Below are positions 24,805 to 33,292 of a stretch of 64,000 nucleotides of DNA, one piece after another. The stretch is from Belliella kenyensis (lineage in GTDB: Bacteria; Bacteroidota; Bacteroidia; Cytophagales; Cyclobacteriaceae): NCBI RefSeq assembly GCF_022549675.1, contig NZ_JAKZGR010000002.1, positions 1-64,000 on the forward strand, in the 5' to 3' direction. The notes under the pieces were generated by a model that was not told where the DNA came from, ran no database searches, and saw nothing but the letters and a program-made list of their open reading frames with translations. A program made the translations under genes and the position numbers. The number at the start of each line of letters is the position of its first letter. The stretch's first letter is position 1.

Positions 24805-25758
24805 TTGGTAAAGAGCAGACTAAGATTATTATCATTTAGACTGATAAGAAAAGCAAAGAAGCTTAGGTCATTTCATTTTGGGAACCCAGACCAAAATTTA
24901 TATGATGTAGGAAAAATATTTTTGGATCAGATTCGAAAAGATGAAATCATAGAAAGAGCAGGTTCGGTAGCGTTTAGTTTCACTATAGCGATGTTTCCAC
25001 TCTTACTGTTTTTGTTAAATATGATACCCTATATTGGGCTGTTTTTCACGAATGTCACCACGCAGAATATTCTTTTGTTTATTGAAGAGATCATTCCTCC
25101 GAGCATTTATAGTGAAGCAGAAGCTACTTTTATGGACATAGTGAGCAAACCTCGTCAAAGCTTGTTGTCTTTGGGGTTTTTCTTGGCTTTGTTTCTTGCT
25201 ACCAATGGAGTGATGTCTTTGATGAATGCTTTTAATGCAGTGTATCGGACAAGGGAGAATAGGAAGTTTTTTCAGACCAGACTGATCGCTGTAGGTATCA
25301 TATTGGTTTTGGTATTGACTATCTGTGGAGCAGTTGTGATCATGATTTTTGGAAGTAGTTTGCTTTATAGTATTTCAGAATGGGAGATCGTGTCGAGCAA
25401 TTTGTATTATTATCTTTTGGCATTTTTCAGGTTCTTTGTATTGCTTACCGTTTTTATGGTAGCCACTTCATTTATTTTCAGATTTGCACCCGCTGTTCAT
25501 GACAAGTGGAGGTTTTTCTCCGCTGGATCAATTACCGCAGGTTTATTGATTACCCTTGGGTTTTATCTGTTTTCTTATTATTTGAATAATTTCGCAAATT
25601 ATAATAGACTTTATGGTTCTATTGGGACGATGCTAGCTGTAATGCTATGGCTTTTTATTACATCCCTTATTATATTGGTATGCTTCGAAATAAATGTATC
25701 CTTAGATAAGGCCGCAAAAAGAAAATTGGTCACTCGAGCTTTGAAGAATAACTTGTAA
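24805..25758 (+). CDS. YihY/BrkB family inner membrane protein
   Basis: A 317-residue protein with about six membrane segments (near 65-90, 125-145, 165-190, 205-230, 240-262, 275-297). The N-terminal region AGSVAFSFTIAMFPLLLFLLNMIPYIG matches the family only in part here; VSLDKAAKRK closes the domain. Function is unknown; the old RNase BN name is not supported. There is no ATG before residue 62, so translation most likely starts at the TTG at 24805. It follows the thioesterase gene after 11 bases and is probably co-transcribed with mltG. Confidence 0.85.
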   Translation: MVKSRLRLLSFRLIRKAKKLRSFHFGNPDQNLYDVGKIFLDQIRKDEIIERAGSVAFSFTIAMFPLLLFLLNMIPYIGLFFTNVTTQNILLFIEEIIPPSIYSEAEATFMDIVSKPRQSLLSLGFFLALFLATNGVMSLMNAFNAVYRTRENRKFFQTRLIAVGIILVLVLTICGAVVIMIFGSSLLYSISEWEIVSSNLYYYLLAFFRFFVLLTVFMVATSFIFRFAPAVHDKWRFFSAGSITAGLLITLGFYLFSYYLNNFANYNRLYGSIGTMLAVMLWLFITSLIILVCFEINVSLDKAAKRKLVTRALKNNL

Positions 25759-25851
25759 GGAATAAGCCAAGGAGATCCGAGAATTGATGAGGCTATCTTT
25801 TTGGATTCCTTTATGTCATATTTGCAGAGAAATTTGTTCTTCAAAAATAGG

Positions 25852-26640
25852 TTAGCAGTCGTCCATGTTCATTTTGGCTATCTGACTTCCTCGATTTGCA
25901 GCTATCATCAAATCTTGACAAGCAGTCGGATTATTAAGGGCTTTTTTACACATTCCTCTTCTTGCCAAAGCATCTACATGATTAGGATTTTTTTTGAGTA
26001 GCTGGTTAAAGTCCTCCAGTGCCCATTCAAACTCCCCTGTAGCCATGTTGGCTATTCCTAAATTATATAGGGTTACCAAATTGTCTGGATCAAGCGCCAA
26101 GGACATGTTAAAAGATCCAGCTGCTCCAAATGTATCGCCTATGGCAGATCTAGCCATACCTTGATAAAAATATACACGTGGATCTTTAGGGTTTTTATCT
26201 TTTGCATAACCCAAAAACTCATCGGCGCTCTTGAAATTTTTATTTTGGAGCATGGTACGACCTAGTAAAAAGATCGTCTCAAAATCATCCCCGTCATATT
26301 TTGCAGCTTTTAGGAGATGATTTTCAGCCTGTCTGTAGTCTTCAAGTTTCCAATAGAGTTTTCCTATACCTGCATGTGCCTGACCGTATTCTGGATCAAT
26401 ACTTAGTATTCTTTTATAATCGTCATAAGCATCTGCATATTTTTCTAGCTCCTCATATGCTCTCGCTCGCAGATGGAGGGATTTGATATCGGTTACGTTC
26501 AAAAAGAGAGTTTTTGAAAATTCTGAAATAGCCTCTTCATATTCACCATTGCGGAAATGTAATTCGCCTTCAGAGAATGTTCCAAAACATGAGCTTAATC
26601 CTAAGCTAAAGATTATTAGAATTTTATATGTACCTCTCAT
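25852..26640 (-). CDS. TPR-repeat lipoprotein
   Basis: A 262-residue protein. The signal sequence ends in a lipobox with Cys18 (LGLSSC). The remainder is about six tetratricopeptide repeats (for example GEYEEAISEFSKTLFLN, KYADAYDDYKRILSIDP, GEFEWALEDFNQLLKKNP), spaced about 34 residues apart, forming a scaffold for protein binding. It is probably periplasmic or outer membrane-anchored. It converges on the YihY gene. The partner is unknown. Confidence 0.85.
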   Translation of the reverse strand: MRGTYKILIIFSLGLSSCFGTFSEGELHFRNGEYEEAISEFSKTLFLNVTDIKSLHLRARAYEELEKYADAYDDYKRILSIDPEYGQAHAGIGKLYWKLEDYRQAENHLLKAAKYDGDDFETIFLLGRTMLQNKNFKSADEFLGYAKDKNPKDPRVYFYQGMARSAIGDTFGAAGSFNMSLALDPDNLVTLYNLGIANMATGEFEWALEDFNQLLKKNPNHVDALARRGMCKKALNNPTACQDLMIAANRGSQIAKMNMDDC

Positions 26641-26654
26641 ATATTTAGTTTTTT

Positions 26655-26662
26655 CAAAACTA
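26655..26662 (-). promoter_or_regulatory. Candidate -7 element for the TPR lipoprotein gene
   Basis: Read on the minus strand, TAGTTTTG fits TAnnTTTG 15 bases before the ATG. It lies in a short symmetric stretch TTAGTTTT-GAA-AAAACTAA. No clear -33 partner. Confidence 0.35.
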
Positions 26663-26767
26663 ATAAAATAGATGGTTTTTAAAAAGAATTTTGCTCGATT
26701 TTAATTTCATGTAAATCCAATTGAGATTCGAAGCTCGTATTTGTCCATAATCAAACAGAATTGTATC

Positions 26768-27211
26768 ATGTTAAAGCGGATTTTATTAGGGACCACATTA
26801 ATTCTAGTCATTTTGGTGACTACTCTAGCTGTACACATTTATGCAGTCACAAGACCAAAGACTGGAGCTATATCACATTTGGCTTTGACTAGAATTGATT
26901 TTAATCAAAGCTTAGATTCACTTCAAGCTGGAAGTCTTTCAGAATTGGCTGAAAGCATAAATGGTGTGCAAGAAGTAAGAGTCAATAAATCTTCTGGACA
27001 CGTGATTTGTATGTATATGCATAAAGAAGTATCTCCTAAAGAGATCGCTGATAAGCTACATTCAGCTACTTCTATGATGGCAAGCGTCTATCAACCTTCT
27101 GAAGAAACATTAGCGCAGAGTTGCCCTGCATTCAGTGAAGAATCACTGACCTACAGATTAGGTGCATTCTTCCAGAGGTCTTTTGAAAATAAAACTAAAA
27201 CCAAACTTTAA
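26768..27211 (+). CDS. Membrane-anchored HMA-like protein
   Basis: A 147-residue protein not assigned to a named family. It has one N-terminal membrane segment (about 4-27) and a domain of about 70 residues (about 45-110) whose pattern, SLSELAESINGVQEVRVNK then HVICMYMHKEVSPKEIADKL, resembles a ferredoxin-like heavy-metal-associated (HMA) fold. The usual CxxC metal site is absent; lone cysteines lie in HVICMY and AQSCPA. The ATG at 26768 is preferred over a TTG at 26741. Its stop codon overlaps the start of the lipoglobin gene by one base (TAATG), so the two are translated as a coupled pair. Confidence 0.6.
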   Translation: MLKRILLGTTLILVILVTTLAVHIYAVTRPKTGAISHLALTRIDFNQSLDSLQAGSLSELAESINGVQEVRVNKSSGHVICMYMHKEVSPKEIADKLHSATSMMASVYQPSEETLAQSCPAFSEESLTYRLGAFFQRSFENKTKTKL

Positions 27212-27792
27212 TGATTATGAAAAATGTGAAATACTGGTTAGCCAGTGCTCTGATTGGAACAATGATTGGGTTCTCTTCTTGTAATAGTGAGGATGAGCCT
27301 GATATGGTGGATGATTCTTTCTATGCTGTACAGCTTGGAGGAGAAACAAAGGTAGCTGATCCTCAAAATTCGGGTCAGATGATTGAGCAGGGATTCTTGA
27401 ATTTGAGAACTGTAGTGACCAATACTGTTTTGACAATAGCAACAAACGAAGGTGGGAAGTATGATGATTTACAGCCTTATTTCAGTGTGTTGTTGACAGA
27501 GGTCGGAAATGGGACAACGACAGGTTTGAATACGCTAGTGATGGACTTTTCTGAGTTTTTGGCTGAAGCTACTGGAGCAAGAAACTTTACATATTCAGGA
27601 TTGGATATGGAAGCTGCCCATGATCCAAATAGAAATCCCAGGATGACAGGAAGGGTAAACAATGCAGATTATGATCTGTTTATCCAAGCGGTAGTAGAGG
27701 GTGCAGCACAAGCTGGTATTACCTCTACAGAGGTACTAGGTCCTGTGGGACAATTGCTAGAGTCGGTAAGACAGCCAATTGTACAAAGGTAA
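27211..27792 (+). CDS. Lipoprotein group 1 truncated haemoglobin
   Basis: A 193-residue secreted lipoprotein: lipobox ending at Cys24 (GFSSC), an acidic linker, then a globin-like domain. The match to group 1 truncated haemoglobins is seen in LGGETKV near the domain start, EFLAEATGARNFTYSGLDMEAAH with His137 in the place of the haem-binding proximal histidine, and the C-terminal helices NNADYDLFIQAVVEGAAQAG and LLESVRQPIV. A longer segment than usual separates the first and second halves. It would sit outside the cytoplasm and bind haem, perhaps for NO or O2 chemistry. ATG 27217 is an alternative start. A tightly linked HMA-like protein precedes it. Confidence 0.7.
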   Translation: MIMKNVKYWLASALIGTMIGFSSCNSEDEPDMVDDSFYAVQLGGETKVADPQNSGQMIEQGFLNLRTVVTNTVLTIATNEGGKYDDLQPYFSVLLTEVGNGTTTGLNTLVMDFSEFLAEATGARNFTYSGLDMEAAHDPNRNPRMTGRVNNADYDLFIQAVVEGAAQAGITSTEVLGPVGQLLESVRQPIVQR

Positions 27793-27797
27793 TATAC

Positions 27798-27837
27798 AAA
27801 AAAACACAAAGCCTGCTTTATCGAAGCAGGCTTTGTG
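27798..27837 (-). terminator. Terminator after the his operon
   Basis: CACAAAGCCTGCTT (27805-27818) and AAGCAGGCTTTGTG (27824-27837) form a perfect 14-base stem with a TATCG loop. On the minus strand it is followed by seven Ts, so it ends the his transcript right after hisB (stop at 27841-27843). The T tract on the plus strand is poor, but the hairpin may also limit the globin transcript. Confidence 0.92.
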
Positions 27838-27840
27838 CTA

Positions 27841-28935
27841 TTAAAGCACTCCTTTTGTGCTAGGGAGTTGATTTAAAGCGGAAAGGTCTCTCTTTACAGC
27901 CATTTTGATAGCTCTTGCCAGTGCTTTGAAAATAGCTTCTATCTTGTGATGTTCATTAGTGCCTTCAGCTTTTATGTTCAGGTTACATTTAGCGGTATCA
28001 GAGAAGGATTTGAAAAAATGATAAAACATCTCTGTAGGCATTTCTCCAATTTTTTCTCGCTTGAATTCAGCGTCCCATACCATCCAAGGCCTGCCTCCGA
28101 AATCAATCGCGCATTGTGCCAAGACATCATCCATAGGTAGTAAGAAGCCATACCTGTAAATTCCCTTTTTATCCCCAAGTGCCTTGAGGTAAGCTTCACC
28201 AAGAGCCAAAGCAGTATCTTCTATAGTATGATGCTCGTCTATATGCAAATCTCCCTTCACATGGATGTCTAGATCTGTACCTCCGTGTTTACCCAATTGC
28301 TCTAGCATGTGGTCAAAGAAATGCAATCCAGTACTGATATTACATTTCCCAGTACCGTCAAGATTTATTTTGATCTTGATAGAGGTTTCTGATGTAGTTC
28401 TCTCTACCGATGCTACTCTCTCTGGTAGTCTTAGGTATTCATATATTTCATCCCAAGATTTGGTGCTGAATGTAGCTTCTTCATAAGTTTCACCAATAAA
28501 AATAGATTTTGAGCCAAGATTTTTTGCGAGTTGCACGTCTGTTTTTCTATCCCCTATTACATAAGAGTTAGCTAGATCATATTCACCATTTTGGTATTGC
28601 GTAAGCATGGCAATACCTGGCTTGCGGGTAGGGAGATGCTCATGTTCGAAAGATCTATCTATATGAACTTGAGAAAAAACAATGCCTTCACCCTCTAGTG
28701 TTTTCATCATTTTGTCTTGAGCTGGCCAGAATGTATCTTCAGGAAAGGAAGAAGTGCCAAGTCCGTCTTGATTGGTGACCATGACAAGTTCAAAATCACA
28801 TTCTTCAGTGATTTTTCTAAGGTTTGAAAGGGCACGAGGATAAAATTCAAGTTTTTCTAAGCTATCTACCTGAAAATCTATTGGAGGCTCGACGATGATC
28901 GTTCCATCTCGGTCGATAAAGAGTACTTTTTTCAT
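27841..28935 (-). CDS. hisB: Bifunctional histidinol-phosphatase / imidazoleglycerol-phosphate dehydratase
   Basis: A 364-residue fusion that catalyses two steps of histidine synthesis. Residues 1-165 form the HAD-type phosphatase ([12 protein letters not shown], then a zinc-type loop [10 protein letters not shown], and [14 protein letters not shown]). Residues about 170-364 form the dehydratase with its metal-binding histidines ([43 protein letters not shown]). The ATG at 28935 overlaps the hisC stop codon by four bases (ATGA), which supports coupling. A longer upstream frame is not needed. A strong terminator follows. Confidence 0.96.
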   Translation of the reverse strand: MKKVLFIDRDGTIIVEPPIDFQVDSLEKLEFYPRALSNLRKITEECDFELVMVTNQDGLGTSSFPEDTFWPAQDKMMKTLEGEGIVFSQVHIDRSFEHEHLPTRKPGIAMLTQYQNGEYDLANSYVIGDRKTDVQLAKNLGSKSIFIGETYEEATFSTKSWDEIYEYLRLPERVASVERTTSETSIKIKINLDGTGKCNISTGLHFFDHMLEQLGKHGGTDLDIHVKGDLHIDEHHTIEDTALALGEAYLKALGDKKGIYRYGFLLPMDDVLAQCAIDFGGRPWMVWDAEFKREKIGEMPTEMFYHFFKSFSDTAKCNLNIKAEGTNEHHKIEAIFKALARAIKMAVKRDLSALNQLPSTKGVL

Positions 28936-29984
28936 GCTTGATATTGTTTTAATGCTAGAAGGAGGGCGTCGTTTTCGGATCTTGTACCTACAGATATCCT
29001 CAAGCAGTCTTCGCACAAGGTGACCTTAGAACGATCTCTAATGATGATGGTCTGCTCAATTAGATATTCGTAGATTTTTTTTGCTTCAGTGACTTTTATG
29101 AGGATGAAATTCGAGTGAGAAGGGAAAATTTTCTTTACGAAGGGAAGCTTTACAAGCTCATTTTCCAAGAATTCACGTTCTTTCAATATGTTAGTGACGA
29201 TATCTTTGATGTCAGCAGCGTTGTCCAATGCTTCAAGTACTTTTTCTTGGGTAAGACCTGAAATGTTATAGGGTGGTTTTATCAAATTAAGAATTTTGAT
29301 GATATCCACAGATGCGAAAGCCATCCCGATCCTTAATGATGCCAATCCCCAAGCCTTTGAAAATGTTTGCATTACCAGCAGGTTCGGGTAATTTTTCAGC
29401 TCTTCTATGAAACTAGGCTCATCGCTAAAGTCAATATAGGCTTCATCGACGACCACAATTCCTTCAAATTGAGTCAAAATTTGATATATGTCCCTACGGT
29501 TGAGCTTGTTACCACTTGGATTGTTGGGAGAGCAGATGAAAATAATTTTGGTGTTATCATTTACCTCTGAGATGATCTCTTGCGGTTTCAATTGATATGA
29601 ATCAGAAAGATTTACACGCTTGATAGCGATATCATTGATACCTGCACTTACTTCATACATGCCATAGGTAGGAGGGAGGATGATAATATTATCAATTCCT
29701 GGTGAACAAAATGCACGCATCAAGAGGTCGATAGCTTCATCTGATCCATTTCCAAGGAAAATCTGATTGGCTGGTATTTGCTTTACTGTGGATAGTTTTT
29801 CTTTGATGTCATGTTGGTAGGGGTCTGGATATCGGTTGTGATTTCCCGTGGCCATAGATCCGAAAGGATTTTCATTGGCATCTAAGAATATTCCAGCTTT
29901 ACCAGAATACTCATCTCTTGCTGATGAGTAAGGTTTGATGCTACTGATGTGAGGTCTAAGTAGCTTTTCTAAATTGAAAGCCAT
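28932..29984 (-). CDS. hisC: Histidinol-phosphate aminotransferase
   Basis: A 350-residue class I/II PLP aminotransferase that converts imidazole acetol phosphate to histidinol phosphate. Seen: [10 protein letters not shown] near residue 35, [32 protein letters not shown], and the catalytic lysine in [15 protein letters not shown]. Start overlaps the hisD stop by one base (TAATG), and its own stop overlaps hisB by four bases. Confidence 0.96.
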   Translation of the reverse strand: MAFNLEKLLRPHISSIKPYSSARDEYSGKAGIFLDANENPFGSMATGNHNRYPDPYQHDIKEKLSTVKQIPANQIFLGNGSDEAIDLLMRAFCSPGIDNIIILPPTYGMYEVSAGINDIAIKRVNLSDSYQLKPQEIISEVNDNTKIIFICSPNNPSGNKLNRRDIYQILTQFEGIVVVDEAYIDFSDEPSFIEELKNYPNLLVMQTFSKAWGLASLRIGMAFASVDIIKILNLIKPPYNISGLTQEKVLEALDNAADIKDIVTNILKEREFLENELVKLPFVKKIFPSHSNFILIKVTEAKKIYEYLIEQTIIIRDRSKVTLCEDCLRISVGTRSENDALLLALKQYQA

Positions 29985-31282
29985 TATTGATTTTCTTTTA
30001 GGAAGTTTAGGCGTAATGTGACTGCGTTCTTGTGGGCTTCTAGTAGCTCATTTTCAGCCATGATTTCTATTGTAGGGCCAAGATTTTGGATGCCTTTTGC
30101 ACTTATTTTTTGGTATGTGATCTTTTTTGTGAAGCTATCAAGAGATACACCACTATAGCTTTTGGCGTATCCATAAGTAGGGAGTGTATGATTGGTCCCA
30201 GATGCATAATCTCCAGCAGATTCTGGGGTGAAATTGCCTATGAAAACTGATCCGGCATTGATGATTCTATTCACTACTTCTTCTTCATCATGCTCTTCTA
30301 CACAGATGATCAAGTGTTCAGGAGCATAGGCGTTGATAAGATCAATGGCTTTGTCTTGATTGGGCATGATGAAAGCTACTGAGTTGTCAAGTGCTTTTTT
30401 TGCAATTTCTTTTCGACTCAAATTTTCTACCTGAATTTCGACTTCCTTAATTATTTTTTGTGCGACTTTTTCTGAGCTAGCGACCAAGATGACTTGTGAA
30501 TCCACCCCGTGCTCTGCTTGTGATAGTAAATCTGCAGCAACAAATGCCGGGATAGCTGACTGGTCAGCGTATACAAGAACTTCCGAAGGTCCAGCTGGCA
30601 TATCTATGGAAACTCCTTTTTTCACAGCAAGCTGCTTTGCGGCTGTCACATATTGATTGCCTGGTCCAAATATCTTGTCAACTGCGGGGACAGTTTCCGT
30701 GCCATATGTCATGGCAGCAATCGCTTGTGCGCCTCCTACTTTGATGATTTTATCTATTCCTATCAGGTCTGCTGTAAAAAGTATTGCAGGGTGAATATTA
30801 CCTTCTTTGTTGGGAGGTGTGCATAGTACGATTTCTTCGCAGCCAGCAAGATTTGCGGGGACACCTAGCATCAAGACTGTTGAGAAAAGTGGTGCAGTAC
30901 CACCTGGAATATACAATCCCACCTTTTGAATAGCAACAGATTTTCTCATACACGTGACGCCATCCATGGTTTCCATGGAGATGTCAGGTGAGCGTTGAGC
31001 ATTGTGAAACTTTTCTATATTCTCTTTAGCCAAAATGATCGCACTTTTGAGTTCCTTTGATACGAGTAATTTGGCTGCTGCTATTTCTTCTCTTGAGACT
31101 AAAAGCTCTTTGATAGCCACGTGATCATATTCAAGAGCAAATTTTTTTAGTGCTTTATCTCCTTGTCTTTTTACTTTTCGAAGGATAGGCTTTACAATTT
31201 TCTCTATGTCTTTGGTTTTCTGGACTGGTCTAGCGAGCGCAGATTTCCAATCAGCCTTTATCGGATTGATTAATATTTTCAT
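29984..31282 (-). CDS. hisD: Histidinol dehydrogenase
   Basis: A 432-residue NAD-dependent zinc enzyme that oxidises histidinol to histidine, the last step. Seen: VGLYIPGGTAPLFSTVLM, FGPGNQYVTAAKQL, DMPAGPSEVLVYAD, LLSQAEHG, and YAPEHL near the end with GNFTPESAGDYASGTNHTLPT. It lies 43 bases after hisG. Confidence 0.97.
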   Translation of the reverse strand: MKILINPIKADWKSALARPVQKTKDIEKIVKPILRKVKRQGDKALKKFALEYDHVAIKELLVSREEIAAAKLLVSKELKSAIILAKENIEKFHNAQRSPDISMETMDGVTCMRKSVAIQKVGLYIPGGTAPLFSTVLMLGVPANLAGCEEIVLCTPPNKEGNIHPAILFTADLIGIDKIIKVGGAQAIAAMTYGTETVPAVDKIFGPGNQYVTAAKQLAVKKGVSIDMPAGPSEVLVYADQSAIPAFVAADLLSQAEHGVDSQVILVASSEKVAQKIIKEVEIQVENLSRKEIAKKALDNSVAFIMPNQDKAIDLINAYAPEHLIICVEEHDEEEVVNRIINAGSVFIGNFTPESAGDYASGTNHTLPTYGYAKSYSGVSLDSFTKKITYQKISAKGIQNLGPTIEIMAENELLEAHKNAVTLRLNFLKENQ

Positions 31283-31325
31283 GCTTCCTATCGATCAGGT
31301 TTGTTTTAAAGATTCTCATTGAGTT

Positions 31326-32186
31326 TTATAACACCATTTTTTCTATTGGTACTACTAGGATGCCTTCTGCACCAGCTGAGCGCAATTCTTCGATGTTTTC
31401 CCAGAATTGATCCTCACTAAGTACAGAGTGTACAGATGACCAGCCTTCCTGTGCTAGAGGTAGGATGGTGGGACTCCTCATGCCAGGAATCAATGAGATG
31501 ATTTTATCTAAAGACTCATTTGGAGCGTTTAGAAGGATATATTTATTGCTTTTTCCAGTCTGTACGGCATTCATTCTGAAAAGCAACTTGTCTACTATGG
31601 AGACCTTATCTTGTGTTAGGTTTTTGTTAGCTATCAGTACTGCCTCAGACTTGAATATTTCTTCTACTTCTTTGAGCCCATTCATCATCAAGGTGGATCC
31701 AGAGCTCACAATATCACAAATACCCTCTGCTAATCCAATGCTAGGTGCTATTTCTACTGATCCTGAGATTTCGTGGATTGCAGCGTTTATTTTTTTTGAG
31801 GTGAGATAGTCTCCCAATATTTTTGGGTATGAAGTTGCGATGTTTTTACCTTCAAAATACCCAATGCCTGGGTAAGACTCGCTTTTTGGGATTGCAAGTG
31901 ATAGACGACATTTAGAAAAACCGAGTTTTTTTAGGACATTGACATCTTTGTCTTTTTCTACCAGCTCATTTTCTCCGACAATACCTAAATCAGCTACCCC
32001 GTCGGCCACATAGCCTGGAATATCATCATCTCTTAAGAAAAGGAATTCAATTGGAAAGTTTGTGGAGGTTGATTTGAGCTTACCTGTACCATTATAAAAT
32101 TTGATTCCACATTCTTTGATTAGGCTTAGTGAATCATCACTCAATCTTCCGCTTTTTTGGACGGCTATTCGGATAATATTTTCCAT
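31326..32186 (-). CDS. hisG: ATP phosphoribosyltransferase, long form
   Basis: A 286-residue enzyme that starts histidine synthesis by joining ATP and PRPP. Seen: IRIAVQKSGRLSDDSLSLIKECG, LRDDDIPGYVADGVADLGIVG, and the PRPP loop near ISGSVEIAPSIGLAEGICDIVSSG. The C-terminal 80 residues form the regulatory domain of the long form, which is feedback inhibited by histidine in other bacteria. The ATG at 32186 is chosen; an earlier in-frame start at 32216 has no family support. It lies about 110 bases after the histidine leader peptide's stop codon. Confidence 0.95.
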   Translation of the reverse strand: MENIIRIAVQKSGRLSDDSLSLIKECGIKFYNGTGKLKSTSTNFPIEFLFLRDDDIPGYVADGVADLGIVGENELVEKDKDVNVLKKLGFSKCRLSLAIPKSESYPGIGYFEGKNIATSYPKILGDYLTSKKINAAIHEISGSVEIAPSIGLAEGICDIVSSGSTLMMNGLKEVEEIFKSEAVLIANKNLTQDKVSIVDKLLFRMNAVQTGKSNKYILLNAPNESLDKIISLIPGMRSPTILPLAQEGWSSVHSVLSEDQFWENIEELRSAGAEGILVVPIEKMVL

Positions 32187-32290
32187 TAGTATATAATATA
32201 CGTTTTTGTATTTCAATAAGAATTTTTGATTTGGTAATATAGCTGAATAAATGTGTCATGCAGCCTACCCTGGGCGATATGTAAATAATG

Positions 32291-32307
32291 TTCCTCCTTA
32301 AGAGGAA
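32291..32307 (-). promoter_or_regulatory. Hairpin over the his leader stop codon
   Basis: On the minus strand TTCCTC-TTAAG-GAGGAA is a perfect six-base stem with a five-base loop. It contains the leader stop codon TAA and masks a Shine-Dalgarno-like AAGGAGG. A ribosome stalled at the preceding His codons would cover or open this hairpin, so it may be the switch. No intrinsic terminator with a T tract was found in the 110 bases before hisG. Confidence 0.5.
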
Positions 32308-32381
32308 TGGTGGAAATGATGAACAGTCACAGCTTGCGCTGTATTTGAAAAAGACCTGATATGTAAGAAGTTTCTGCTCAT
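32298..32381 (-). CDS. Histidine operon leader peptide
   Basis: A 27-residue open frame (28 codons) between the his promoter and hisG. It starts MSRNFLHIRSFSNT and ends in HHFHHSS: five of 27 residues are His and four of them fall in one five-residue stretch just before the stop, as in known amino-acid attenuation peptides. The start codon is only nine bases from the -7 element's last base, so the message would have a 5' end of about four or five bases. Another hairpin (ACAGC-GCAA-GCTGT, 32329-32342) lies within the frame. The peptide's role is inferred from its codons and place; I see no recognised family. Confidence 0.8.
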   Translation of the reverse strand: MSRNFLHIRSFSNTAQAVTVHHFHHSS

Positions 32382-32390
32382 TGATGAATA

Positions 32391-32421
32391 CAAAGTTAAG
32401 GATGCAAATTAAACTTGCAAA
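32391..32421 (-). promoter_or_regulatory. Promoter of the his operon
   Basis: Read on the minus strand, TTTG (CAAA at 32418-32421), a 19-base spacer and TAACTTTG (32391-32398) match the Bacteroidota -33/-7 consensus exactly. Transcription should begin near 32385, at the leader peptide. Confidence 0.85.
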
Positions 32422-32479
32422 CCAGTCTAAATGTTTTTCAGAGTTTTTGGGATAAACAGAATTAAATCCATCTAAATGG

Positions 32480-33058
32480 CTAGAAAAACAAAGTAAGCCA
32501 TCCACACAGTGTGCCAATAATAGCACCTACTAGCAATTCTTCTTGACTATGTCTACCTAAAAACCACCTAGACCAGCCTATCAAAAAAACGAATATCAAG
32601 AAACTACCTCCAAAAAGCCAAGATAAGCTCAAGATTTTTGCAAGGATAAATGCAGCAATGGCGATATGCAAAGAAGCTTTTAAGTTTTCATTGACGATTG
32701 CCATGATGAAAAGCATCAAAGTAAAAAAGAAAGTCGTAACTAAAACTACTTTTGGAAGGTCGAGAATATAGAAAGTAGCAAAACAAGCTACAAAGAGCAA
32801 AATGCTAAAGGGGTAAAAACCTTTTCTTTGCTCTTTGTCAGACACATCGAAGTTGGAGTAATGTCCTTTTCTTAATTTGATCCAGTTATGCACCGTGATG
32901 GGTATGGTGATCAAGCAGATAACTATAGCAGATATTATCAAAGCAGTCAAAGGATCAAGTTCATGACTGGAAATCAAGATTACATATAAAGTTCCTAGTA
33001 TAAGTGGATGTCCTATAGTGGAAATGAAAAAGGCAATCTTTTTTAATATTTTATCCAT
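32480..33058 (-). CDS. PAP2-like membrane protein
   Basis: A 192-residue protein with about six membrane segments. The C-terminal part KASLHIAIAAFI then GWSRWFLGRHSQEELLVGAI resembles the PAP2 phosphatase domain, with SRxxxxxHxxxE in place of the usual SRxxxxxHxxxD and a degraded PSGH motif (ASLH). It may be a lipid phosphatase or an inactive relative. The gene is upstream of and parallel to the his operon, from which it is separated by the his promoter. No tight operon is seen. Confidence 0.65.
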   Translation of the reverse strand: MDKILKKIAFFISTIGHPLILGTLYVILISSHELDPLTALIISAIVICLITIPITVHNWIKLRKGHYSNFDVSDKEQRKGFYPFSILLFVACFATFYILDLPKVVLVTTFFFTLMLFIMAIVNENLKASLHIAIAAFILAKILSLSWLFGGSFLIFVFLIGWSRWFLGRHSQEELLVGAIIGTLCGWLTLFF

Positions 33059-33262
33059 TACTTATGGGAAGGTTCAGGAAATGGTAGTGAAATGCTGGCA
33101 ATGCTCAAATATAAGCTCTTTGATCTTCTGCATAAGAGCCTTTTCAAAAGTTTTTTCAAAGAACCAATCCAAAGAATGCCTCAAGTGCGTAAATAAACAT
33201 CAAACGAGTTACCTTTTACAATAGAAGGTAAAAAGGTTTAGTTTGTGGTTCAATTTTTCAGT

Positions 33263-33292
33263 AAAAAGGTGGTCAGCTTTGATCACCTTTTT
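33263..33292 (-). terminator. Terminator overlapping the end of the SGNH hydrolase gene
   Basis: AAAAAGGTG (33263-33271) and CACCTTTTT (33284-33292) form a stem, with inner pairs TCA/TGA, running into Ts on the minus strand. It covers the last codons of the SGNH gene. Confidence 0.8.

Noticed and set aside
32137-32526. A 129-residue minus-strand open frame over the his leader region
   Set aside because: It overlaps both the 5' end of hisG and the PAP2 gene and has no family; the His-rich leader frame is a different, shorter reading frame.
33210-33230. TACCTT-AAGGTA hairpin before the PAP2 gene
   Set aside because: Six-base stem with a nine-base loop and no T tract; too weak to call a terminator or regulatory site.
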